Shown here: positions 33,956 to 44,300 of the stretch, piece after piece
How the letters are laid out: the number at the start of each line of letters is the position of its first letter
Numbering within the stretch: the first letter of the stretch is position 1
Origin: Magicicada septendecula
Lineage: Eukaryota; Arthropoda; Insecta; Hemiptera; Cicadidae
Direction: 5' to 3'
Assembly: GCA_034769895.1 (NCBI GenBank)
Contig: CM068373.1
Span: 281,509,879-281,573,878 of the forward strand
DNA: 64,000 nt
Notes under the pieces: model-generated
What the model saw: the letters and a program-made list of their open reading frames with translations, nothing else
The model's database searches: none
Told to the model about the DNA's origin: nothing
Translations under genes and position numbers: made by a program

Positions 33956-36900
33956 TTAGTGATGCACGAGTTGAGAACCAGCGTGAAGTAGACGAATGTG
34001 TTCGCGTTCAATAATAAGGCGAGTAATATGAGCCGATGGATGCAATACAATAGGATGCTTATTGTCATAAGGTAATTGCGACTGCTGTAAGCGCCCGCCG
34101 ACGCGTATTACGCCAGACTCATCAAGAAACGGGTCCAGAGAAGACAACTTACTCCTAATAGAGACAGAAGACCCATTACGAAGACAATTAATCTCGGCAG
34201 CGAAGTGGATCGATTGAGATTGTTTTACGAAAAAATTAAGAATGGAATAAATTTCAACGGGGGTAAGAGCGCCCGATATTTTCTCAGCACTGGAGAGTCT
34301 AATATTTTTGATGAATCGAAAGCAGTAAGCGTACACGCGTGTCAGACGGTGCAACGAAGAAAAGTCCTTTGAAAGATCAATAGCCAGGGTAGACATTAGA
34401 GAAAGTTTGGGGGTTTGTTTCTCCTCCGCAGTGAATTCAGAAGACGACAGATTAGAAGGTAAAAAGGGTGGAAAAGGATTGGACTCGGAAGATTGAGACA
34501 AACAGGCGGGACCATGCCACCAAAGCGAACAATCGCGCAACACGTCGGGGTGACATCCCCAAGAAATAATATCAGCAGGATTATGTCGCGAATTGATGTG
34601 ATGCCATGTGTAGGCTTGCGTAAGACGCTGAATCTCGGCAACACGATTAGCGACGTAGGTTTTCCACCTCGAAGACTGGGCATGAATCCAGTAAAGGGAC
34701 ACCATAGAGTCAGAATATAGGTGAACACTATTAATAAAGAAATGAAGAGCACGGACGCCCTTGAATACGAGTCGTGATAACAATAAGCAAGCGCAGAGTT
34801 CAATGCGAGGTAATGACACCTGTCGTAGTGGGTCCACGCGAGATTTAGAACACAGAAGGCGACAAGAGGCCGACGAATCTTGATAAATGACTCTAATATA
34901 AACACAACACCCATAACCCTTTTCAGAAGCATCCAAAAACCCATGTAATTCAACTATCCTTTCCTTAGACTTGCAACGAATAGAACGTGGGACAATAATT
35001 TTACTGATCAGACACAACTTATCACATAATGAATGCCAATTCAAGCGTAATTGCCCGGAGATTGGCTCATCCCAACCAAGATTGCACAGCCAGAGTTGCT
35101 GCATAAACTGTTTGTACAGAAAAACAATGGGACCGACAAGTCCGAGCGGATCGTATATGCCTGCGATAATCGATAGGATTTTCCTCTTGGAGATGCTTGA
35201 TTCAACGGGGAATGATTTGATGTCAAACAGAAATGAATCGGTAGTGTTATTCCAGAGAATGCCCAAGGTACGCACATTACCCTGTTTGTTTAAAGGGAGT
35301 GATAAATTGTCATGATTTGCAACCATCTGGGGTTCATTTGATGCCCATTTATGCAGCGTGAGACCGTATTGACTCAACAACGTACCTAAGTCAGATTTCA
35401 ACTTGGTCAGATCAGAAATGGTGTCTGCGCCAGTTAACAAATCGTCGACATAGAAATCATTGGTTATAGCTGACGCTGCGTCAGGAAAAGAAGCTTCATG
35501 ATCCTTACCAATTTGATTAAGACAGCGAGTAGCCAAAAACGAAGCACTAGCAGTGCCGTATGTTACAGTTCGTAATACAAAGTGTTTAAACTGTTCGAGG
35601 GGAGAGTCACGCCACAGAATGCGTTGATAATGACAATCCTTCTCAGCTTCCAGAATTTGTCGATACATCTTCTCGATGTCGGCGATGAGAACATAGTTAT
35701 GCATACGAAATCGCAAAAGAATAGAAAAAAGGTCTTGTTGGACGTTCGGGCCTACCAACAAGATGTCATTGAGAGAAAGACCATTGGTAGTTTTGGACGA
35801 ACCGTCAAAAACGACGCGAAGTTTTGTCGTAGAACTAGAATGCTTAAAGACGGCATGGTGTGGCAGATAGTAGGTATTTGAAACCCCAGAATTGATAGAG
35901 CAATTGTCGATAAGCGTCATGTGGCCAAGATCCTTATACTCCTGAATAAAGTTTGCGTAATCGCGCGCAAGCTTAGAATCGCGCATGAACCGGCGTTCTA
36001 AACTCAAGAATCTTGCTTCAGCGGTAGCATAGGACTCACCCAACTGGGGATTGTCTGACTTAAATGGTAGCGCAACAACGAACCTACCCTCTTGATTGCG
36101 ATGAGTATACTTAACGAAATGCTCCTCACAAGCTGACTCGTTATTAATAGGTGCATTATCAGGGATAGTTTCTGTCTCCCAAAATTTTTCGAGAGACTCC
36201 AGAATTTGACCGTCGTTGTTCCTAGCTAGGAACGAAAGAGCAGGACCCTTACAACGGCAGTGTTTGGGCAGGTTGCCTGTAAGAATGTAGTCTAACCTTG
36301 TTTCCTGTATAATAGGAAAATGAGAACCGCGTTCGTATTTGTTGGCTAAGATTAAATCTAGGTAGAATTGCGCTCGTAACAGTATGTCGATGTCAGCTGA
36401 TATGTTGAAATTTGGATCAGCAAGAAAAATGTTATCTGGAATGTTAAATTGATTTATGTCAAAAGATTGTGCTGGCAGTTTATGGGTTAATGCAGATAAG
36501 ACAGCACATTTTGCCTCGAAGCTAAATCTTTGATAACGGGAAATAATGCGTATAGACGCAAGATTAGTGCCATAACACGCGGTATTATTTGTACCTGTAA
36601 TCGGTATGTTACATTTAGTCAAGTTAAGCCGTAATTTCTTGGCAAATGATTCCGTACAAAAATTTATTTGTGAACCCGCATCCAAAAGAACACTTGCGGG
36701 TTGTCTGTTGCCAGCCTGGTCAATGACAAACACAACTGCTGTTGATAAAAGAATATTATTTGTGGATTGTAATTTGAGTGAACAATAATTACTGCTGCTG
36801 GCAGAGACTGGCTTCGACATATTGTTTATGTGCAACAATTTATGGTGTCGTTTTGAGCAGATCTTACATGATTGTTTAATCTTACAATTAGATGAGAAAT

Positions 36901-37330
36901 GATCTGGTCTTAGACAATTGGTACAGCATTTATGATTTAATATGAATTGTCCTCGTTCTGATGTGCTCAGTGCAAGAAATTTATCACACATGTAAATTGG
37001 ATGATTAGATTTACAGCATAAACATGAATAATTATTTGACGCTGAGTGATAACTTTTAAATGCAGTGCTCCCAGCAGCGTTTCGTGATTTATGTTTGTCA
37101 GATTTATTATTGAATCTTAAACTTAGCTTTTTGAGTTGCTGTCCGGCATCGATAGGCAGTGTATTTTCTAACAGCTGTCTACGTGCGTTTAAAAACTGAG
37201 TAAAACCTTGAAAGTTAGGAAGATTATCAGGGTCTATAGACTCCTTCCATAATTTAAAAGTAGTATGGTCGAGTTTCGCTGACAATAATTGTACAGTGAT
37301 AAGCTCGAATGAATCCACTGACAGTTGCAT
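33956..37330 (-). pseudogene. BEL/Pao Pol polyprotein (nucleocapsid, protease, RT, RNase H)
   Basis: An 1124-codon frame. Residues 1-60 continue the capsid region; about 100-165 are zinc knuckles (CLCCKSNHPIYMC, CCTNCLRPDHFSSNC, CKICSKRHHKLLH). The aspartic protease is at about 213 (VLLDAGSQINF; the family motif is D-S/T-G, here D-A-G, spacing typical of Pao). RT motif A is at about 535 (VLIADIEKMYRQI) and the catalytic FYVDDLLTGAD at about 623. An RNase H-like domain begins at about 796 (GFLDASEKGYG), with YSDSMVSLYWI later. The N-terminal integrase text LRVGGRLQQS-like and HPSAHITRLIIEREH...LLHAG precedes the first stop. Most enzymatic motifs are intact, consistent with a recent insertion. 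Confidence 0.9.
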
Positions 37331-37365
37331 GGCCGCCAGTGAATTAACGGAAGACGTTATCGTAT

Positions 37366-38025
37366 TTATGATTCTGCCAAACTTTGGACAGAGTCTTTTA
37401 TTGTTGACTTTACTTCAAGTAAATTTTGAATATAGTACTTTGTAAGTATGAATTTATTGTCATATCTAGCGTACAGCAAACTCAACGCTATCGAGTAGTT
37501 TTCGTTACAAATAGGTAATGACTTAATTAAATCTAGGGGCTCATTTTTCAGAGACGAATACAAATAGTGTAATTTCTGCACTGACGTTAGATCAGATCTG
37601 GCATGCACCAAGTCCAGAAATATTGAGTAGAAATGCTGGGATTCTAAGATATTGCCTGTGAAGCAGGGCAAACTTATCGGTTTTAGTTGCGTATTGCTTG
37701 TTAATACGGGAGATACAGTCCGAACGTTAAAGGTTTCTATCAATTGTAAGATATTAGCTTCTGTCGAATATAACAGCTCTTCGACCTCAACTCGGTCTTC
37801 TTGAGCAGCGTTTATGTTTTTAGAAATAAGCTCAATTTCGGACTGTACCTCATCGTATTTTGTTGCCAAGCTTTTTAGACTTTCAAGTCTGACTGTTAAG
37901 AAATGTTTGGTATTAGTGTTCTTGTCAAAGTTACTGATAGCCGAATTAATACGCACTATGGCAGACTTTAAGCCGACTCTCTTTCTGACCAACCCTTTGA
38001 GGCCTTCTTCAGCCATTGTACGCAC
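37366..38025 (-). CDS. BEL/Pao Gag, N-terminal part (DUF1759-like)
   Basis: 219 codons from ATG 38025 (a second ATG follows three codons later). The first 100 residues form a coiled coil (SAIVRINSAISNFDKN, YDEVQSEIELISKNI), followed by the DUF1759-type capsid signature: LKPISLPCFTGNILESQHFY (P-x-F-x-G), FLDLVHARSDLTSVQKLHYL and EPLDLIKSLP. It forms the particle shell. The frame stops at 37366; pol begins 36 bases later in the -1 frame and contains the rest of the capsid domain, so a programmed -1 shift or a single-base deletion must be invoked. No canonical slippery heptamer is visible at the overlap (AGAATCATAA). Confidence 0.85.
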   Translation of the reverse strand: MRTMAEEGLKGLVRKRVGLKSAIVRINSAISNFDKNTNTKHFLTVRLESLKSLATKYDEVQSEIELISKNINAAQEDRVEVEELLYSTEANILQLIETFNVRTVSPVLTSNTQLKPISLPCFTGNILESQHFYSIFLDLVHARSDLTSVQKLHYLYSSLKNEPLDLIKSLPICNENYSIALSLLYARYDNKFILTKYYIQNLLEVKSTIKDSVQSLAES

Positions 38026-38303
38026 CTGATAATGATGTTAATGATGTGGTACCTGGTATGCGATGTCCCGAAGCGTCGAGGCCGTGGAGAAGATGGCGAA
38101 CACACAGACCGGAGAGATGACTGCTTACACTGGAGTACTGACGCTAGCACATGGATGATCTTGCAGTGATATCGTCAGGAGGCTCAAAGGCGGCGAAAGA
38201 AATGTTGGTTAAGTCACGACACGGTCGGATCAGCGAATATGCTGAGTCGCCCGTGATGGCCAGAAATTGGGGCAGAAGAATAATGAAAAGGTGAATAACG
38301 AAT
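38026..38303 (-). other. BEL/Pao leader
   Basis: Untranslated sequence between the primer site and gag. No longer frame continues from gag into it; probable packaging region by position only. Confidence 0.5.
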
Positions 38304-38321
38304 CCAGGCACGGAGCGACCA
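38304..38321 (-). other. BEL/Pao tRNA primer-binding site
   Basis: On the plus strand this reads CCAGGCACGGAGCGACCA, preceded by CGAATC: it looks like the T-loop, acceptor stem and CCA end of a tRNA. The PBS is its minus-strand complement, six bases inside the 5' LTR. I cannot name the tRNA with certainty. Confidence 0.75.
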
Positions 38322-38327
38322 AAAAAA

Positions 38328-38852
38328 TGGTTAGTAAGAAGAATGTTGATCCGTCACGTTAGGACCAAATAAATGTTATGTTGAGCTGCGGCCGAGTGGA
38401 CCGCGTAAAAATGTGTTGTATGTCGGCACGTATGCTTCTTTCCATCAGAAAGAATGAAACTTGGTGTGTTATCGCCAGGATGCAAAATGATAAAGATAGT
38501 GGACTGTATTAATAGATTTATTAAGTTTCTCCGTTTCTTACACTCAACTCATAGTAGTAAGGTTGGCTAATGCTGAAGATTAAATTTTAAGAAACTGATT
38601 CGGAAATAAGACTACATTTTGATGCGGCACAAATGTGTGCACTTAGTTACATCGAAAACGTGGAGGCCTAAGGCCTAAATAATTGTCGCGACAACAAGAA
38701 ATGAGAATGACAGAGTCAGGCAGCAAACGTAAGAACGTCCGCTGCCGGCCAAGGCTCGTAGCGCTGTAACGTTATAAAACGAGATAAGAACGATTCAGAA
38801 AGCGTACAGATTAGCCAACCTACAAATACGAAAATTACCACACTACTGTCCA
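38328..38852 (-). repeat. BEL/Pao 5' LTR
   Basis: 525 bp, TGGTTAG...CTGTCCA on the plus strand, direct repeat of 31023-31547. Adjacent to the primer site on its inner side. Confidence 0.95.
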
Positions 38853-38857
38853 ACGTC
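38853..38857. repeat. 5 bp target-site duplication ACGTC, right copy
   Basis: Matches 31018-31022. Confidence 0.9.
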
Positions 38858-38874
38858 ATTTATTAAAAAATCCT

Positions 38875-39770
38875 AGATAGGCTTATTTTATTAAATACAT
38901 AGTTCAGCAAGGAACAATACTAAATGGTACAAGCCAAATATGTGCTTCCGCTGACGATGTTGTGATAACAGCCAGATCAAGACAACGAATAGTTGAGGTA
39001 TACAAGGAGCTGAATAAAAAATCCGCTGGAGTGGCAGTCAATGTGACTATCAGCAAAACTAAATACGTACTTATTTCTACATCAGAAATGAGAAGAATTA
39101 TATAATTTATGCGTAGACGATAATTCATTTGATCCAGTTAATAAGTTCAGATACCTGGGTAACATGATAGATAATGAAGGGTCCATAAACATAACAATAC
39201 ATGACAGGATAAAAATATGAAATAGGGCATATTATGCCAACAGCACATTATTTAGAAGCAACTTCGTTAGTCATAACACACAAATAAAAGTACATTAGAC
39301 ACTTATCCGACCGGTTGTTACTTATGAAGGAGAGACATGGACAGTGATAAGAAAGAAACAAGTAACACTAAGAAGGTTTGAAAGAAACATTGTAAGACAT
39401 GTTTATGGCCCGGTTAAAGAATATAAAGAATGGAGAATTAGAAATAACCAGAAAATAGATGAGCTCACTATCAGCACTGACATCATGAGGTCACTGTGAG
39501 ATTCATAAAAATTCAACGGATGCGATGGCTAGGTCACCTACACTGATGGTTGATTAGCGTATGCCAAAGAAAATCTTGATGGCGCAAGTCTTTAAAAGCA
39601 GAAAGAGAGGCCAACCGAGTATAAGATGATTGGATGAAGTGCTAGAAGGTCTCAGAGGAATGGATGTGAGGGGTTACACTGAGATGGCAGTAGATAGCAG
39701 ACTTTGAAGCCATCTCAATGTTGGAAGCTCACGTTGGGCTGTAGTGCTGAAGAAGAAAAAGAAAAAGATA
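38875..39770 (+). pseudogene. LINE 3' fragment (GAA-tail family), with RT motif C
   Basis: Starts within the RT: ICASADDVVITARSRQRIVE (motif C), VNVTISKTKYVLIST, FRYLGNMIDNEGSINITIHD, then RPVVTYEGETWTVIRKKQ and LRRFERNIVRHVYGP. It is in several frames because of small indels. The 3' end is the family's CTCACGTTGGGCTGTAGTGC followed by a short GAA-like tail (39747-39768). It is the longest coding remnant of this family in the window. Confidence 0.8.
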
Positions 39771-39998
39771 TAATATGAAGTGACAACGTAAAAGAGACAT
39801 GAAGGTAAATGAAATAACTTATACTATATGAAATTATAGAGACAGAAGGAAGAAACATGTAGAGGGAATAACTCACAATAGAGTGTCCGCAACATATAGT
39901 CCCTTGACGTACACTACATGACGGCCACACAATCGATAGCAAAACATTTTTAATCTCGGGTCAGGAAAGGGAGGAAGTATAGCTGATCTCGGAAACGT

Positions 39999-40192
39999 AG
40001 AAGAAGAAGAAGAAGAAGAAGAAGAAGAAGAAGAAGAAGAAGAAGAAGAAGAAGAAGAAGAGGAGGAAGAGGAAGAGGAAGAGGAAGAGGAAGAAGAAGA
40101 TGAAGAAGAAGAAGAAGAAGAAGAAGAAGAAGAAGAAGAAGAAGAAGAAGAAGAAGAAGAAGAAGAAGAAGAAGAAGAAGAAGAAGAAGAAG
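39999..40192. repeat. (GAA)n array with GGA interruptions
   Basis: About 190 bp of GAA with a GAGGAGGAAGAGGAAGAGG-type interruption in the middle. Unlike the others, it is preceded by a non-LINE sequence. Confidence 0.95.
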
Positions 40193-40439
40193 GTAAAGAA
40201 AAATAAGATTACATGAGGAATTTTAAAATTGGTAAATAAAACTTTATTAGACCTAACGCAGCTGGTAAAGTTAACTATGAAGGAATGTGCCAATCAGGAA
40301 TTTGAACACTAAACTATGCAAAGACAGAACGCAATGTCGGAAGTACGCCTAAAATGTAAATTATTTATTGGCACAAGTAATATTGGCGCAAAGTACTAAT
40401 GCTTTACGTATATTGTACACTTATGTAGAAATAAATTTT

Positions 40440-41135
40440 AATAAAAAACGATCTTCATCATCTTATTAACAGTTTTAGGCTTTAGCGGCCTGTTTCTATT
40501 CCACAGTCCACCTTTTCTTAGGCGTACCAACTTTTCTTCTGTCTCTAGGGTTGTAATCTTCGGTATTCTACTTTCCTCCATTCTATCTATGTGTTGAATC
40601 CATTTTCTTCTGTATTCTTTAATCCTTTCATTAACTGCAAAACTATCAGAATCTCCTCATTTCTTATACGATCTCGTCTATTACATCCTTTAACTGATCT
40701 CAGAAATTTCATTTCTGCTGTTTGTACCTTCTGTTCATCTATTTTCTTTATGACCCAAGTTTCAGAACAATACAGTAGTGTAGTTAGAGAAAATTCGCGT
40801 ATTTTCTATATCTCTGTCTTGATCATAAGTAATGTCACGTCCAAGATAGTTGAAATTTCTTATTTGTTCTATGCATGTGTTGTCTATGCATATTTTGGTC
40901 CGAACCGGTTCATCTCCTATAAAGGCCATTACTTTTATCTTTGATTCAGATATGTTACAGTTATATTCTTTTCCTAATTTAAGTAAGATGTATATTGCTC
41001 GCTGGAGATCGTCTTCCGGAGTAGCGAATAGGCCTATAGCTTGGTCATCCGCGAAGAGAATAGATTTATTTCGGTGGATTTTAATACCGTCAGGGGATTG
41101 TTGTTTCCATTTTTTTTAGGAGATCATCTAGATAA
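40440..41135 (-). pseudogene. RTE-like LINE 3' fragment
   Basis: Minus-strand translation gives KIHRNKSILFADDQAIGLFA (motif C), SESKIKVMAFIGDE (motif D), IRNFNYLGRDI, then QTAEMKFLRSVKG, NERIKEYRRKWIQHIDRMEE and a terminal KLVRLRKGGLWNRNRPLK. Stops and frameshifts throughout; 5'-truncated just before motif C. Confidence 0.8.
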
Positions 41136-41318
41136 AGATTAAAAGCAGTGGTTAAAAAACGATTTGACGTAGATTACATTTAATTATTAAAATATTACAT
41201 AACATCGGTGCATAAAACATTTTAAATATATTGTATTAGTTTGTCTGGCCTCTATAAAGAACTCGAGTCTACCCAGGCATCGAATCAATTACCGTTTTAT
41301 AAACATATTGTTACGCAA

Positions 41319-41724
41319 TTACAGAACGTTCTCGAACCGTGGAGAATGTTGTTCTGTACGCTTCTCGGGTAGGTGAGTAAGTGCGTGTTTCTTCAAGGCC
41401 ACAAACAAGTACGCTTTAATGTTTTCGAGTGCCTGTTGACGCATATCATGGTTTATTATAGAACACTTGTACAAGGTACCTATTTAAACAACAGCAGCTG
41501 GCTTTGTCAGTCAGTTTATGTTGGGTGATTTGTCCAAGTGCGGTACGAAGTTTTGTTTCGAAATGTTACTGTGTTATCATTAGTGTGGAACTCTATTACT
41601 TGACATTATTATTACGTGTGTAACAATTTTACTTGAATTGTTGTAAGAGACTATCTTCTTGATTACAAATTATTAATTGTGATTCATTAAAGCTGGTAAT
41701 TAGTGATTTCTTTCGTGTCTGTAT
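41319..41724 (-). repeat. Partial LTR, TGTTACG family, reverse orientation
   Basis: Begins TGTTACGCAATTACAG and its right portion (ATTAAAGCTGGTAATTAGTG) is the reverse complement of the left portion of the solo LTR at 18369. It lacks the last ~50 bp and runs directly into the next LTR, which has the opposite orientation. Confidence 0.65.
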
Positions 41725-42245
41725 TGTTACGACGGTCTGCTGATCGTCGTATGGTACAGTGGAAAACAAAATACAAGATACCAATGAAGTCACTAAAAAC
41801 CAGCTTTAATTATCACAAATAACAGTTTGTAAACAACTCGTACAATAATTCCAGTAAGATTTGTTCACACGCAATAACAATGTCAATTAATTGAGTTCCA
41901 CACAATTATTGACACAATAATTCTTCACTTTGACAAAACACTCGATCTGCGCTAACGAAAATCGCTCACGTAACTGAGCTGACAACTCGGCTGCTATGCC
42001 TTTATATAGGTCGCGCAGAGGTCCAATACAGCTTTCCCTCCTTACTGCACGTAGCGTCGACTTAATGCGTATTTCAAGTGTTCTTGGAACACACTAGAAC
42101 ACCCACTTGAATGAGGCAACACCTGCCACAATGGACGGAGGAAGTGGAGAATGTTCTCAGCTGTTCTACACGGTTCGATACCATATTCGGAACAGTATTT
42201 TGTTTGCCACTGTGCCAAACGACGATCAATAAGACCGTCGTAACA
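41725..42245 (+). repeat. Solo LTR, TGTTACGA family
   Basis: 521 bp, begins TGTTACGACGGTC and ends GACCGTCGTAACA, so its termini form a 13 bp inverted repeat. Its first 100 bp is nearly identical to 18369-18470. Together with the preceding copy it forms an inverted LTR pair. Confidence 0.75.
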
Positions 42246-42493
42246 ATATTTTACATAATCGTCACCAAACACGGAGTGTAGCTGAAATAATTTGTGCGAA
42301 TTACTTTTCACTGAACGCAAGAAACATAATCTACCAGAATCAAGGAGAAGAATATATGAGTATACAAGAAAAAAATTTTATTTCATTCCTTACACAAGGG
42401 TTTATATATATTTTGGCTTAGGCTGCGATTGGAATAAAATACTAGGACGACTACAAATGTGTTCAAACGTCAGGGGATTCCCACTGTTACGCG

Positions 42494-42595
42494 GCGCTCT
42501 CTGACGTGCAATTTCCGCACTACACCGACCATATGGTTGCTATTACCACTTTTACTGAGAGCTAAGCGCTTTCTGACGTGCAATTTCCGCACTAC
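42494..42595 (+). repeat. Two copies of a 30 bp unit
   Basis: GCGCT(C/T)TCTGACGTGCAA and the following TTTCCGCACTAC occur at 42494-42523 and again at 42566-42595 with one mismatch, 72 bp apart. Confidence 0.8.
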
Positions 42596-42679
42596 GTATG
42601 ATTTGCGGAAATTAATAAAGTGATTTCTCATTTAATGCAGCTATATATTTTATTTCCTATGAGCTCTGTGGACTACGTT

Positions 42680-43560
42680 TGGTTTAACTGGTTCCCCCTT
42701 CTTCTCCCCTTTCTTCCTCCTCTCCCACATCTCCGTTATTCTTGATCGATATCTCTCCATTCTTTCGTCAGTCCAGATGGCACCTGTCCTCTTCTTGGGA
42801 TTTTCCTGAAAACCTTTGGCATTTTAAAATTTTTTTTGGAGTGGGAAACAATCTACAATGTCTTATCGAGTAATCTGAAGTTTTTCTATGTCTTTTTCTG
42901 TTTTTATGAACCATGTATTGGACATTTAAGCTTTCTGAAATAGTTAAAAAGCTTCCTTGTTAGTCTGTCAGCAGTCATTCCTTGAACATATCTATAGAAA
43001 GTAACTCATCTTTTTCTAATTACGTCTGTGATTATATCAACACGTGTGTACAGCTCATTATGTGGCATTTTCTGTACTGTTCTCCATTTGAATCCCAAGA
43101 GTTTTCTTAATATTTTCCTTTCTGTGAGTTCCAGTTCTTCAATTATCATTTTCTTGTTCAGAGTCAAACACTCAGCTGCATAAAGTGCTTCCGGGCGAAT
43201 TACTGTTGAATAATGCCTAAGTTTGGCATTAATGGATATTGATTTCTTGTTATATGTGTCCTTGGTTAAATCATAAGAATCTTTTATCTTATTAACTCGC
43301 GCTTTAATGGCTTCTTTTTTATTTCTAATAACTTTGTAACAGTTTTGTATATTTTAGCTGTAGGGTACTCTGAATTATACTTGACGTTAAGCAAAGGTTT
43401 TATTTCCTATATCTATACTTCCTCTTTCACAACGCCTACCATTCTGTGATCGGCAAACTGAACATCTAAATTTGTCTTCCGAATCACTAATATACACAAT
43501 AAACGGATACTGTTCTTTTAAACGCTGACTGAATGCATAATTTTGTTTCGGTATTATTAA
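42680..43560 (-). pseudogene. Heavily decayed LINE 3' fragment
   Basis: Minus-strand translation in mixed frames gives CSVCRSQNGRRCERG, DIITDVIRKR, YRYVQGMTADRLTRKLFNYF and PSGLTKEWRDIDQE, consistent with a LINE thumb and C-terminal region. No long frame survives; boundaries are approximate. Confidence 0.5.
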
Positions 43561-43685
43561 CAATAAATTAAGTTGTTAATTCTTAATTTAGTATTGAACG
43601 TCAATCGATGAATTTTAACGATGAAGGGTTTGCGAGGATCGGTTAAAAAAGTATATAACACAAATTTTAAATTATTTGTGTCGGC

Positions 43686-43714
43686 ATTTCGTCAATATTT
43701 ATTGTCATCATCAG
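43686..43714 (-). ncRNA. Hammerhead-like core (solo)
   Basis: Minus strand: CTGATGA, then a stem II built on CAAT...ATTG, then GAAA, followed by TGCCGAC. CUGANGA and GAAA boxes are intact; a canonical GUC triplet is not. No PLE reading frame is adjacent. Confidence 0.35.
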
Positions 43715-44157
43715 GATCTGTGTACGGATACAAGAGAAAATATCAAACACAACAGATAAATTAGTTGAGTGAATGTGTTTGTGTATGTGAGTGTGGTTGA
43801 AGCTGAAACTGAAACTAAAACTGAATTAACTTAATAATTAACTGAAATTAAAATGAACGTATTTTTGATTAACACAGCTGAAATAACACGAATACCATAA
43901 GCCAAAATTCTGTGTGCTGACATAACCAAAACAGCACTACTTCGTTACGAGTACGTAATTACTATTGATATCGAAATCATGCATCGATTATACATGATTA
44001 TGATTTTATCATGTGTACGTAGGTTTATTCCAGTCTTTCCATTGAAGAATTAAAACAAATAATTTTGAAAAGTTGATTAATCAGGAAGTGAATTTAAATG
44101 TGGCAAAAACGAGGAAAAAATCTTTCTCTCTGGTATTTCTTGTCAGAGCATATCTAG

Positions 44158-44300
44158 TTTGACCGCAGTAGTACGAGTAGGTGTCAATATAGTAAGGGCA
44201 GACGCGCGCGCGCGCGCACACACACACACAGAACTCAATATCCGCAGTAGGGGTACAATGGGCCTATTGTATTACAAACGACACTGTCGTTGGCCGCCAA
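44158..44300 (+). repeat. Dispersed repeat Y, copy 1
   Basis: Matches 49553-49700 (TCTAGTTTGACCGCA, AGTACG.GTAGGTG, CACAGAACTCAATATCCGCA, GTATTACAAAC). It contains a (CG)n(CA)n tract at 44200-44230; copy 2 has a shorter CA tract at the same place. Confidence 0.7.

Larger units (their letters stand above)
31023..38852 (-). mobile_element. BEL/Pao LTR retrotransposon, near-complete
   Basis: A 7,830 bp element on the minus strand: 5' LTR 38328-38852, tRNA primer site, gag, pol (protease, RT, RNase H, integrase), a 1.3 kb 3' region, and 3' LTR 31023-31547. The LTRs (525 bp each, TG...CA) differ at about five positions by eye (about 99% identity), so the insertion is fairly recent. It is nonetheless defective: two nonsense codons and a changed integrase catalytic residue in pol, and a -1 frame offset between gag and pol. 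Confidence 0.95.

Noticed and set aside
34396-35315. Frames opposite or alternative to BEL pol (185, 75, 114 codons)
   Set aside because: The sense pol frame has clear RT, RNase H and integrase motifs; these have none.
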